Both the position numbers and the translations under genes were made by a program. Under the pieces are notes generated by a model. It worked only from the letters and a program-made list of their open reading frames with translations, was not told the origin of the DNA and searched no databases. Of a DNA stretch of 64,000 bases, positions 45,992 to 53,566 are shown in pieces; the first letter of the stretch is position 1, and every line of letters begins with the position of its first letter. The stretch comes from an uncultured Hyphomicrobiales bacterium (GTDB taxonomy: Bacteria; Pseudomonadota; Alphaproteobacteria; Rhizobiales; Xanthobacteraceae): assembly GCA_903878085.1 (NCBI GenBank), contig CAIRGJ010000055.1:62001-126000 (forward strand), given 5' to 3'.

Positions 45992-46225
45992 ATGAGAAAA
46001 ACGCTCTTGGCTCTGAGTGCGGCGACGGTTATTGCGGCCGGCACAATCGCATCCCCAACGCCGAGTCACGCTAACGGTGCAGTGGTCGCCGCCGTCGTCG
46101 TCGGCGCTGTCTTGGCCACAGTCCTTGTGGTTCATGCCGTTGCTCACCCTGCTTTTGCCGATGGCGACCATCGCCGGCACCATAGGTGGCACCACCGCCG
46201 GCATCACCGGCATCACTTCCACTAA
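45992..46225 (+). CDS. Small secreted His/Arg-rich protein, predicted micro-oxic induction
   Basis: The 77-residue protein has a Sec signal (MRKTLLALSAATVIAAGTIA, cleavage near PSHA). A hydrophobic segment (VVAAVVVGAVLATVLVVHAV) and a C-terminal tail of repeated HRRHH/HHRWHH units follow, with over ten histidines. GGAGG five bases before the ATG supports this start over one 12 bp upstream. The tail suggests metal or haem binding at the membrane or in the periplasm. Function is not known. The FNR/FixK box upstream and the terminator downstream make it a one-gene unit. Confidence 0.75.
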   Translation: MRKTLLALSAATVIAAGTIASPTPSHANGAVVAAVVVGAVLATVLVVHAVAHPAFADGDHRRHHRWHHRRHHRHHFH

Positions 46226-46259
46226 GGCGTAGCCGAAGTTTCAAGTCCGGCAATACTGA

Positions 46260-46295
46260 GAGGCCGCCGCTCGTTGGCGGCCTCTTTCGTCTTTT
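46260..46295 (+). terminator. Rho-independent terminator after the His-rich gene
   Basis: GAGGCCGCC (46260-46268) pairs with GGCGGCCTC (46276-46284) across a 7-base loop. TTCGTCTTTT follows. Confidence 0.85.
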
Positions 46296-46340
46296 AGAAA
46301 TGCAGGCGTGATGTCGGTTGTCGGCCCAATACGGACCGCC

Positions 46341-46583
46341 TTACGTCTGAAACGCCTTGAAGGTGATGATCGTCCGGGTGTCCTTGATGCCGGCGATGCA
46401 GTGCACCTTCTCGTTGACGAAATGGCCGATGTCGGTGCCGGCCTCGACGTAGAATTTCACCAGCAGGTCGAAATCGCCGGCGGTCGAATAAATCTCGGAG
46501 GCGATTTCGGCTTCGGCGAGCTCGTTGGCGACCTGATAGGCCTTGCTGAGCTCGCACTTGATCTGAACAAAAAACGGGGTCAT
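46341..46583 (-). CDS. Stand-alone Lrp/AsnC ligand-binding (RAM) domain protein
   Basis: The 80-residue protein is a bare AsnC_trans_reg/RAM domain: MTPFFVQIKCELSKAYQVAN, then SEIYSTAGDFDLLVKFYVEA and VHCIAGIKDTRTIITFKAF. It lacks the DNA-binding helix-turn-helix of Lrp regulators. Such small RAM proteins form dimers or octamers and may bind amino acids. They may also modulate full-length Lrp partners. The ATG at 46583 fits the domain start exactly; longer frames upstream are non-conserved. It is divergent from the thiamine operon and shares its upstream region. Confidence 0.88.
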   Translation of the reverse strand: MTPFFVQIKCELSKAYQVANELAEAEIASEIYSTAGDFDLLVKFYVEAGTDIGHFVNEKVHCIAGIKDTRTIITFKAFQT

Positions 46584-46696
46584 CGCTTGCGCTCCGGTTG
46601 CAGGCAATCCAGCAAAAAGACCGCTGACATGCAAGCCGCAAAAGTCCGTGGCGGGCTTGCCTTGGAAAGCGACGCGGATTAGGTATTTCCGAGCAA

Positions 46697-46786
46697 TCTC
46701 GTGGGGTGTCCGGCCGTCGCCGGACTGAGAGGCCGTCCGGGCTAACCCAACGAACCTGATCCGGGTCATGCCGGCGGAGGGAGAAG
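46697..46786 (+). promoter_or_regulatory. TPP (thiamine pyrophosphate) riboswitch
   Basis: The THI-box core is visible: GGGGTGTCC near 46702, CTGAGAGG near 46735, and ACCTGATCCGGGTCATGCCG near 46754 with GGAGGGAG to close. The last element includes the thiM ribosome-binding site, only 5 bases from the ATG at 46789. TPP binding should therefore hide the site and block translation. It controls thiMED and probably the coupled TRAP binding protein. Confidence 0.96.
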
Positions 46787-46788
46787 AG

Positions 46789-47619
46789 ATGCACAACTCC
46801 GACGCTGCCGTGCGCGACGCCTCGTCGCCGGTGAATGCGGCGCACATCGCGGCCGCGGTGCTTGAGCGCCTGCGCATGCGCGCGCCGCGCGTTCACTGCG
46901 TCACCAACGCCGTGGCGCAGAATTTCACCGCCAATGTGCTGCTGGCCGCGGGCGCGGTGCCGTCGATGACGCTATCGGGCGAGGAGATCGGCGCTTTCGT
47001 CGCGCGCAGCGACGCGCTTTTGGTCAATCTCGGCACCTTCGACCGCGAGCGGCGCGAGGCGACCGGGATCGCGGTCGATACCGCCGCGCGCAACGGCCTG
47101 CCTTGGGTGCTCGATCCGGTGTTTGTCGATCGCAGCGCCCAGCGCGCGAATTATGCCCGCGATCTGATCTTCCTCGCGCCGAAAGTCGTGCGGCTCAATC
47201 ACGCCGAATTTGCCACGCTGGCGGCGTGCGAACCGACGCGTACCGCGGCCGGCGCCTATGCCCGCGACTGCAAAATCATTGTCGGACTGTCGGGCGAGAC
47301 CGATCTCGTCGCCGACGGCGAACGCGTTGCGCTGATCGACAACGGCCATCCGCTGATGGCCAAGGTGACGGCGATGGGCTGCGCCGCGTCGGCGCTGATC
47401 GGGGCCTGTCTCGGCGTCGAGCCGGATGCCTGGCGCGCGACCGTCGCGGGGCTCGTCATGATTGGCGTTGCCGGCGAACTTGCGGCGGCGAAGGCGCAAG
47501 GCCCCGGCAGTTTCGCCGTTGGCATTCTCGATGAGCTCCATAATCTCGATGGGCAAAGGCTCATCGCGCACGCTCACGTCAAATTTTATCGAACGGAAGT
47601 TGAAAAGGCTATTTCATGA
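46789..47619 (+). CDS. thiM: Hydroxyethylthiazole kinase
   Basis: ThiM phosphorylates the thiazole alcohol for thiamine salvage. The 276-residue ribokinase-fold protein has RVHCVTNAVAQNFTANVLLA and LVNLGTFDRERR. VLDPVFVD and the phosphate-site VTAMGCAASALIGACLGVEP follow. The ATG at 46789 is placed right after the riboswitch-embedded ribosome-binding site; a start 21 bp upstream would lie within the riboswitch. Its stop overlaps the thiE start by ATGA. Confidence 0.93.
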   Translation: MHNSDAAVRDASSPVNAAHIAAAVLERLRMRAPRVHCVTNAVAQNFTANVLLAAGAVPSMTLSGEEIGAFVARSDALLVNLGTFDRERREATGIAVDTAARNGLPWVLDPVFVDRSAQRANYARDLIFLAPKVVRLNHAEFATLAACEPTRTAAGAYARDCKIIVGLSGETDLVADGERVALIDNGHPLMAKVTAMGCAASALIGACLGVEPDAWRATVAGLVMIGVAGELAAAKAQGPGSFAVGILDELHNLDGQRLIAHAHVKFYRTEVEKAIS

Positions 47620-48275
47620 ACGTCGATCTTCGTCTCTATGCCGTCATCGATCCCGCCGTCGCCGGCGGCCGTTCGCTCGGCGATCTGGCGACCCGCATTG
47701 CCGGCAGCGTGACGCTGGTGCAACTGCGCGACAAGCACGGCTCGACGCGGACCATGGTCGAGGAAGCGCGCGAGCTGACGGCGGTGCTGGCGCCTCTGAA
47801 TATTCCGTTGCTGATCAACGACCGCGTCGATGTCGCGCTCGCGGTGGAAGCGGACGGCGTGCATATCGGCCAGGACGACATGTCGCCCGCGGACGCGCGG
47901 CTGCTGCTCGGCCGCACCGCGATCATCGGTCTGAGCATCAAGACGGTGGCGCAGGCCAAGGCCGCGCCGCTCGACATGCTCGATTATGTGGCGATCGGCG
48001 GCGTCTACGGCACGGCCTCCAAGGACGACGCCCAGACGCCGATCGGGTTGTCCGGGTTGGGGGCGCTGGTGCAGGCGATTCGCGCGCGCGATCCGAAATT
48101 TCCGATCTGCGCCATTGCCGGCATCAATCAGAGCAACGCCGGCGACGTGATCGCGCAAGGCGCCGATGGTGTCGCGGTGATTTCGGCGCTGTCGCTGGCG
48201 GCCGATCCGACGCTTGCCGCGCGCGACCTGCTGAGCGGCGTGGACGCCGCGCTGGTAAGGCGAGGCAAATCTTGA
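47616..48275 (+). CDS. thiE: Thiamine-phosphate synthase
   Basis: ThiE joins HMP-pyrophosphate and thiazole phosphate. The 219-residue TIM-barrel protein has VTLVQLRDKHGSTRTMVEEA, LLINDRVDVALAVEADGVHI with GQDDMSP, and IGGVYGTASKDDAQTPIGLS. AIAGINQSNAGDVIAQGADG lies near the C-terminus. The motifs and length are standard. It is translationally coupled to thiM (ATGA) and 10 bp ahead of thiD. Confidence 0.95.
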   Translation: MNVDLRLYAVIDPAVAGGRSLGDLATRIAGSVTLVQLRDKHGSTRTMVEEARELTAVLAPLNIPLLINDRVDVALAVEADGVHIGQDDMSPADARLLLGRTAIIGLSIKTVAQAKAAPLDMLDYVAIGGVYGTASKDDAQTPIGLSGLGALVQAIRARDPKFPICAIAGINQSNAGDVIAQGADGVAVISALSLAADPTLAARDLLSGVDAALVRRGKS

Positions 48276-48285
48276 GCAAAAAATC

Positions 48286-49092
48286 ATGACACCGATTGCC
48301 GTCACCATTGCCGGTTCTGATTCGAGCGGCGGCGCCGGCATTCAGGCGGACCTCAAGACTTTCGCCGCGCTCGGCGTCTATGGCGCGTCGGTGATCGCAG
48401 CGCTGACCGCGCAGAACACCAAGGGCGTGACGGCCATTCACGATGTGCCGGCGGACTTCATCGCGGCGCAGATCGACGCGGTATTTTCCGACCTCGATGT
48501 CGCCGCGGTCAAGATCGGCATGCTGTCCCGGGCCGTGGCGATCAGGACGGTGGCCGCCGCACTCGAAGGCCACAAGGCGCGCAACATCGTGCTCGACCCG
48601 GTGATGGTCGCGACCTCGGGCGACAGGCTGCTGGCAGAAGATGCGATCGTCGCCTTGCGCAACGAACTCATCCCGAAGGCACTGGTGCTGACGCCCAATC
48701 TACCCGAAGCCGCCGCGCTGCTAGGCGCCTCGGTCGCACGCAACGAGCGCGAAATGGAAGTGCAGGCGCGTGAACTGCTGGCGCTCGGCGCGCGCAATGT
48801 CCTGATCAAGGGCGGCCACGGCGACGGCGTCGAGAGCGTCGATCTGCTGATCGGTGAGGGCGACGTGATCCGGCTTTCGGCGAGACGGATTGCCACCAGG
48901 AATACGCATGGCACCGGCTGCACGCTGTCATCGGCGATTGCCGCCGGTCTCGCCAAAGGGCTCGATCTCGCGGCCGCGGCGCATGACGCCAAGGCCTATG
49001 TCACGACTGCCATCGCCGCGACCGATCAATTGACGGTTGGGCACGGCAGCGGACCACTGCATCATTTTTTTGCGCAATGGAGCGACGAATGA
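48286..49092 (+). CDS. thiD: HMP/HMP-phosphate kinase
   Basis: ThiD phosphorylates hydroxymethylpyrimidine twice. The 268-residue ribokinase-fold enzyme starts TPIAVTIAGSDSSGGAGIQA. It has VLDPVMVATSGDRLL, LTPNLPEAAALLG and the anion-hole motif TRNTHGTGCTLSSAIAAGLA. It completes a salvage set (ThiM-ThiE-ThiD) that turns external pyrimidine and thiazole into TMP; no de novo genes (thiC, thiG, thiO) are adjacent. Its stop overlaps the start of the next gene by ATGA. Confidence 0.95.
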   Translation: MTPIAVTIAGSDSSGGAGIQADLKTFAALGVYGASVIAALTAQNTKGVTAIHDVPADFIAAQIDAVFSDLDVAAVKIGMLSRAVAIRTVAAALEGHKARNIVLDPVMVATSGDRLLAEDAIVALRNELIPKALVLTPNLPEAAALLGASVARNEREMEVQARELLALGARNVLIKGGHGDGVESVDLLIGEGDVIRLSARRIATRNTHGTGCTLSSAIAAGLAKGLDLAAAAHDAKAYVTTAIAATDQLTVGHGSGPLHHFFAQWSDE

Positions 49093-50159
49093 CGACACGC
49101 CGCAATTTCACGCTGGCCGCCGGCGCCGCTGCTGCCGGTATCATCGCTGCGCCGAACGTGGCGCGGGCACAAACCGTGAAGTGGCGCATGGTGACATCAT
49201 GGCCGAAGCGGCTGCCGGGGCCGGGCATGTCGGCGGAGCGGGTGGCGGAGCGCATTCGCACGCTGTCCGGCGGTCGGCTCGATATTTCCGTGTCGGCGGC
49301 CGGCGAAGTGGTGCCGGCCTTTGAAGTCCTGGGCGCGGTCGGCAATGGCGTTGCCGAGATCGGCCACACCGCGTCGTTCTACTGGCAGGGCAAGATGCCG
49401 GCGGCGGCGTTCTATACCACGGTGCCGTTTGGATTGACGCCGGCCGAGCACGTCGCCTGGATCGAGGCCGGCGGCGGGCAGGCACTGTGGGACGAACTCT
49501 ATGCGCCTTTTGGTGTTAAACCATTTATGGGTGGCAATACCGGCGTCTGCATGGGCGGCTGGTTTCGCCGCGAGGTCGCGAGCCTCGGCGATCTGCGCGG
49601 GCTCAAGCTGCGCTCGCTCGGCCTCGGCGGCGAGGTCTATCGCCGCCTCGGCGCCACGCCGCAGACCACGCCGCCGGCGGAAATCCTCACCAGTCTGCAA
49701 TCCGGCGTGATCGACGGCGCCGAATTCGTCGGGCCGGGCACCGACATCGCGCTCGGCTTCTATCGCGTCGCGCCGTTCTATTATTATCCGGGCTTCAACA
49801 AGCCGAACGGCACCGGCGAGTGCATCGTCTCGCTGCAGGCGTGGGACGCGCTGCCCTCCGACCTTAAGGCCATCGTCGCGCATGCCTGCGCGACGGAAGC
49901 GAATTACGCGCTGGCCGAGATGGAGCAACTCAACGGCCGCGCACTGGCCGCGCTGATCAAGGATCACGGCGTCAAGCTCGCGGCGTTTCCGGACGATCTG
50001 GTCGCCGCCGCGCGCAAGCAGGCGGTCGATGTGCTCGGCGAACTTGCGCAGCGCAACGCGATCTCCGGCAAAGTGCACGATTCCTACACGGCGTTCCGCG
50101 AGCGCAACGCGCCGTGGTCGCGGGTGTCGATCGAAGCGGTCTTGCGCGCGCGCGGCTGA
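49089..50159 (+). CDS. Tat-exported TRAP solute-binding protein (DctP/TakP family)
   Basis: The 356-residue protein has a twin-arginine signal, TTRRNFTLAAGAAAAGIIAA, cleaved near ARAQ. WRMVTSWPKRLPGPGMSAER, AERIRTLSGGRLDISVSAAG, MGGWFRREVASLGDLRGLKL and the signature LRSLGLGGEVYRRLGATPQT are typical of the DctP family with Tat leaders. The usual ligands are organic acids. It has no TRAP permease beside it. Its ATG overlaps the thiD stop, so it is translated with the thiamine genes under the TPP riboswitch. A role in capturing a thiamine precursor is an inference from position. Confidence 0.9.
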   Translation: MTTRRNFTLAAGAAAAGIIAAPNVARAQTVKWRMVTSWPKRLPGPGMSAERVAERIRTLSGGRLDISVSAAGEVVPAFEVLGAVGNGVAEIGHTASFYWQGKMPAAAFYTTVPFGLTPAEHVAWIEAGGGQALWDELYAPFGVKPFMGGNTGVCMGGWFRREVASLGDLRGLKLRSLGLGGEVYRRLGATPQTTPPAEILTSLQSGVIDGAEFVGPGTDIALGFYRVAPFYYYPGFNKPNGTGECIVSLQAWDALPSDLKAIVAHACATEANYALAEMEQLNGRALAALIKDHGVKLAAFPDDLVAAARKQAVDVLGELAQRNAISGKVHDSYTAFRERNAPWSRVSIEAVLRARG

Positions 50160-50342
50160 CGCGTTTCGCCGGAGCCCGGGAAAGCCGCGTCATTTCGCCG
50201 CTTTTTATGGTTTACCGGCCATTAACCAAACCTGTGCTGTTTGATGCGGGTGTACGCGCTCGGTCGTGTGCGCGGACTGAACCGTTTGCGCGGGCATTCG
50301 CTCGCTTGTCACTCTCACTTGTTTAGTAAAGGGCCGCTAAAA

Positions 50343-51020
50343 ATGATGACCAAGACCATCCGCGCCGGCATCGCCGTCGCCGCATTGCTGATCGCGCCGA
50401 TCGCCGCGCAATCCGCCGATCTGAATCGTGGCACCTATAAGTCGCCGGCCTATACGGCGCCGGCTTACGCGAATTGGACCGGCTTCTATGTCGGTATCAA
50501 CGGCGGTTACGGCTTCGGCAAATCGAATTGGTCGGCCGGCGCCGTCACGACCGGCGACTTCAATGTTACCGGCGCCATGGCGGGCGGTACCGCGGGCTAT
50601 AATTTCCAGACCGGCACCTGGGTCTGGGGTATCGAAGGCGATCTGGATTGGAGCGGCATGAAGGGCAGCTCCTCCACCAACTGCCCGGCGACATGCGAAA
50701 CCAAACACGACTGGTTCGGTACCGCGCGTGGCCGTCTCGGTTATGCGGGCTGGGGCAACTGGCTGCCGTATCTGACCGGCGGCGCGGCCTTCGGCGACAT
50801 CAAGGGTACGTCCGGCGCCGCGTCGGTCACCAAGAGCAAGATCGGCTACGCACTGGGCGCTGGCGTCGAATACGCCTTCCTTGGCGCCTGGTCGGCCAAG
50901 GTCGAATATCTCTATGCCGATCTCGGCAAGGCGACGTGCCCGGCCGGCACCTGCGGCGTCGACAACGACATCAAGTTCAAGACCAACCTGGTCCGGCTTG
51001 GCGTCAACTACCGCTTCTGA
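50343..51020 (+). CDS. Omp25/Omp31-type outer-membrane beta-barrel (copy 1)
   Basis: The 225-residue protein has a signal peptide (ending AAQSAD) and a proline-tyrosine linker (KSPAYTAPAYANWTGFYVGI) that opens many Rhizobiales Omp25 proteins. An eight-strand OmpA-like barrel follows, ending in NLVRLGVNYRF with a C-terminal phenylalanine. GTARGRLGYAGWGNWLPYLT and SAKVEYLYADLGKATC are family-typical. These are abundant structural surface proteins. AAAGG precedes the ATG. The gene has its own terminator and is closely similar to the next gene. Confidence 0.92.
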   Translation: MMTKTIRAGIAVAALLIAPIAAQSADLNRGTYKSPAYTAPAYANWTGFYVGINGGYGFGKSNWSAGAVTTGDFNVTGAMAGGTAGYNFQTGTWVWGIEGDLDWSGMKGSSSTNCPATCETKHDWFGTARGRLGYAGWGNWLPYLTGGAAFGDIKGTSGAASVTKSKIGYALGAGVEYAFLGAWSAKVEYLYADLGKATCPAGTCGVDNDIKFKTNLVRLGVNYRF

Positions 51021-51049
51021 TCGACGGCCTTCACTCGCGAATTCTAAAG

Positions 51050-51076
51050 CCCCGGGCTCATCGCCCGGGGTTTTTA
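51050..51076 (+). terminator. Rho-independent terminator of omp copy 1
   Basis: CCCCGGGC (51050-51057) pairs with GCCCGGGG (51063-51070) across a 5-base loop, followed by TTTTT. Confidence 0.9.
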
Positions 51077-51303
51077 TGTTTTATATATCAAGCTGCATTG
51101 CGCAACCTGAATTAACCGGGCGCTGACCATACTCCGGTACGTTGCAATTCGGGTCGGCGGAAATTTCGGTCACTGTCGTCCGCACCCCTTCGTCACTTCA
51201 GCGTGCGCCCGCATCGGGCGAGCGGCGGCAGCCGTTCGCAATCGAGGGACTGCGTCTTGAGTGGCGACGATCAGGACATGGCCGATTTGGTTGGGGGATA
51301 CCC

Positions 51304-51981
51304 ATGATTTCGAAATTCTTCGGCGCCGGCATTGTTGCTGCCGCCATCCTCGCGTCGCCGATCGCGGTTCGCGCGGCCGATCTGCCATCGCCGACCTACA
51401 AGGCGCCGGCCTATACGTCGCCGTCCTACGCAAATTGGAGTGGCTTCTATGTCGGTCTGAACGGAGCCTACGGCTTCGGAAAGTCGAACTGGAGTGCGGG
51501 CGCCGTTACCACCGGCGACTTCAACGTCACCGGCGGGATGGCCGGCGGCACCCTCGGCTATAACTTCCAGACCGGAAGCTGGGTCTGGGGCCTCGAAGGC
51601 GATCTGGATTGGAGCGGCATGAAGGGCAGCACCACCACCAACTGCCCGGCGTCCTGCGAAACCAAGAATGACTGGTTCGGCACCGCGCGCGGCCGCATCG
51701 GTTATGCCGGCTGGAGCAACTGGCTGCCCTACCTGACCGGCGGCGCGGCCTTCGGCAACATCAAGGGCACGTCAGGCACCGCTTCGGTGACCAAGACCAA
51801 TATCGGTTACGCGCTGGGTGCCGGCGTTGAATACGCCTTTCTCGGCGCCTGGTCGGCCAAAGTTGAATATCTCTACGCCGATATCGGCAAGGCGACCTGC
51901 CCGGCAGGCACCTGCGCCGTCGCCAACGACATCAAGTTCAAGACCAACCTGGTGCGGGTCGGCCTCAACTACCGCTTCTGA
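51304..51981 (+). CDS. Omp25/Omp31-type outer-membrane beta-barrel (copy 2)
   Basis: This 225-residue paralog of the preceding gene is nearly the same through the mature barrel, including SKGNW-type strands, TTTNCPASCETKNDWFGTAR and SAKVEYLYADIGKATC, ending NLVRVGLNYRF. The signal peptide (MISKFFGAGIVAAAILASPI) differs more. GGGGGA six bases upstream fixes the ATG at 51304; longer frames upstream are not conserved. The 283-bp gap before it, with the first terminator, gives it a separate promoter. It probably arose by tandem duplication. Confidence 0.92.
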   Translation: MISKFFGAGIVAAAILASPIAVRAADLPSPTYKAPAYTSPSYANWSGFYVGLNGAYGFGKSNWSAGAVTTGDFNVTGGMAGGTLGYNFQTGSWVWGLEGDLDWSGMKGSTTTNCPASCETKNDWFGTARGRIGYAGWSNWLPYLTGGAAFGNIKGTSGTASVTKTNIGYALGAGVEYAFLGAWSAKVEYLYADIGKATCPAGTCAVANDIKFKTNLVRVGLNYRF

Positions 51982-52016
51982 TCGACACGACCTACTGAGC
52001 GGACTCCAAACAACTT

Positions 52017-52048
52017 AGCCCCGGGCACTGCGCCCGGGGCTCTTTTAT
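52017..52048. terminator. Rho-independent terminator between omp copy 2 and the convergent hydrolase
   Basis: AGCCCCGGGC (52017-52026) pairs with GCCCGGGGCT (52032-52041), followed by CTTTTATTT. It sits between convergent genes and may serve the plus strand mainly. Confidence 0.88.
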
Positions 52049-52060
52049 TTAGCGGCGTGC

Positions 52061-52915
52061 TTAGTACTTGCCCGCCACGATCTTCTGTTTCTGCTCGCCG
52101 AGCTTGTCGATGCCGAGCGTGACGACGTCGCCGGCCTTGAGGAACTGCGGCGTGGGCTTCATACCAAGCCCGACGCCCGGCGGCGTGCCGGTGATGATGA
52201 TGTCGCCCGGCTCCATGACGAAGAACTGCGAGCAGTACCAGACCAGGTGTTCGCAGCCGAAGATCATGGTCTTGGTGTTGCCGCGCTGACGCTTCTCGCC
52301 GTTGACGTCGAGCCACATGTCGAGATTCTGTGGATCCTTGATTTCGTCCTTGGTGACGAACCACGGGCCGATCGGGCCAAAGGTCTCGCAGCCTTTGCCT
52401 TTGTTCCACTGACCGCCGGAACGCTCGATCTGGAAATTGCGCTCGGACACGTCGTTCGACAGGAAATAGCCGGCGATGGCCGCCTTGGTGTTTTCCTTGG
52501 TGAGATACCGCGCGCGCTTGCCGATGACGATGCCGATCTCGATTTCCCAGTCGAGCTTGAGCGAATCCTTCGGGATGATGGTGTCGTCGTTGGGGCCGAC
52601 GATGCAGCTCGGCGCCTTGTTGAAGATGATCGGCTCTTTCGGCACCGGCATGCCGGCCTCGGCGGCGTGGTCCGAGTAGTTCAGGCCGATGGCGATGAAG
52701 TTGCGCACATTGCCGACGCAGGGGCCTAGCCGCGGCTTGCCGGGGACCGGCTTCATTCTCTTCAAATTGGCCTTCTTGATCTTGGCGAGGCCGCCGGAGG
52801 CCAGCATGGCGCCGTCAATGTCCTTCACGATGCGCGACAGATCGCGGATTTTGCCGTCTTCACCGATGATGCCGGGTTTTTCGCGGCCGGCTGCGCCATA
52901 GCGGACGAGCTTCAT
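52061..52915 (-). CDS. Fumarylacetoacetate hydrolase-family protein
   Basis: The 284-residue protein has a FAH/HpcE-type fold. Motifs are CVGNVRNFIAIGLNYSDHAA, PIIFNKAPSCIVGPNDDTII, the metal-site LDWEIEIGIVIGKRARYLTK and GDIIITGTPPGVGLGMKPTP. The family includes 2-keto-4-pentenoate hydratases, acylpyruvases and oxaloacetate decarboxylases, so the substrate is not fixed by sequence. It is monocistronic on the minus strand, downstream of the structured region that begins at the 53.5-kb promoter. Confidence 0.92.
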   Translation of the reverse strand: MKLVRYGAAGREKPGIIGEDGKIRDLSRIVKDIDGAMLASGGLAKIKKANLKRMKPVPGKPRLGPCVGNVRNFIAIGLNYSDHAAEAGMPVPKEPIIFNKAPSCIVGPNDDTIIPKDSLKLDWEIEIGIVIGKRARYLTKENTKAAIAGYFLSNDVSERNFQIERSGGQWNKGKGCETFGPIGPWFVTKDEIKDPQNLDMWLDVNGEKRQRGNTKTMIFGCEHLVWYCSQFFVMEPGDIIITGTPPGVGLGMKPTPQFLKAGDVVTLGIDKLGEQKQKIVAGKY

Positions 52916-52981
52916 GAGACTTTTCCTTGAACGTTTGTTTTTGAGTACGTGTGGGATGGCAGTTCGGGGGGATCATGCGAC

Positions 52982-53009
52982 GGGGAGGGGGCGGGGGGCA
53001 AGGGTGGGG
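52982..53009 (+). repeat. G-run tract, possible G-quadruplex
   Basis: Five G-runs of 3-6 bases follow one another with one- to three-base spacers (GGGGAGGGGGCGGGGGG is the core). On the plus strand this could fold as a quadruplex. It lies about 70-95 bp upstream of the minus-strand hydrolase start. Confidence 0.5.
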
Positions 53010-53048
53010 CAGACATGTGTGGGGCAGACATGTGTGGAGCAGACATGC
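53004..53048 (+). repeat. Tandem 15-bp repeat, three units
   Basis: GTGGGGCAGACATGT occurs at 53004-53018 and 53019-53033, with a third unit GTGGAGCAGACATGC at 53034-53048. The period is a multiple of three, but no supported gene covers it. Confidence 0.9.
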
Positions 53049-53049
53049 G

Positions 53050-53530
53050 TCATCGCCCGTATTCTTTAGCGGCCCCGGGCAGGCCGTCGCTTGAAATCAG
53101 GCGCGCTCCCTTAAGAGAACGAGGGCGCGCGGAACGCCGGGTCCTCAACGGACCCACGGACCTCGACGCCTCGCGACATCGAGGCTTGTCGAAATCCGTA
53201 TAACCGCAAGTCCGCCAAGTCTCCGGCGTCCCGCGCGCGATGTTTATAGGTTTGCTCCGCATCGCCCCCGGTGGAATGACCTTTCAGACGCCTTTTGATT
53301 CAGTAAGACGTCTATCCACCGCTATGGGCCCAGACGGCGCGGGGGCAAATCTGATGATTGCCCGGTCGCCGCCATCAGCGGACCCGTGGCGTGCGGCATG
53401 CACGCCGGGACGAAGCGGCTTGAACCGCCGGTCGGGTGTTTGCGTCGTATCTCCAACGCCCCGTCCGGCCACCGCTCCCCGTCCCGCGTCTGACGACGCT
53501 GATCAAACGCCCCTCGTAGACGGGACGGGA
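53050..53530 (-). ncRNA. Candidate structured noncoding RNA or long leader
   Basis: Downstream of the strong minus-strand promoter lies about 480 bp able to form consecutive hairpins. One closes GGTGGA to TCCACC (plus coordinates 53270-53320) with an inner AGACG/CGTCT pair. Another is GGCGTGC-ATGCC-GCACGCC, and a third GGGTCC-GTTGA-GGACCC. It does not show the motifs of RNase P RNA, tmRNA or SRP RNA. It could instead be the leader of the hydrolase gene. The 3' end is unknown. Confidence 0.4.
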
Positions 53531-53536
53531 TAGAAG

Positions 53537-53566
53537 GACTATAAGCATAGGCCGATAGTCCTGTCA
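53537..53566 (-). promoter_or_regulatory. Near-consensus sigma-70 promoter with overlapping inverted repeat
   Basis: On the minus strand TTGACA is followed after 18 bases by TATAGT. The inverted repeat AGGACTAT-N12-ATAGTCCT (53534-53561) covers the spacer and the -10 box, as an operator would. Transcription would begin near 53530 and run into the structured region. Confidence 0.65.

Noticed and set aside
53004..53048. Three short repeats, considered as a CRISPR remnant.
   Set aside because: Units are directly adjacent with no spacers, and no cas gene is present.
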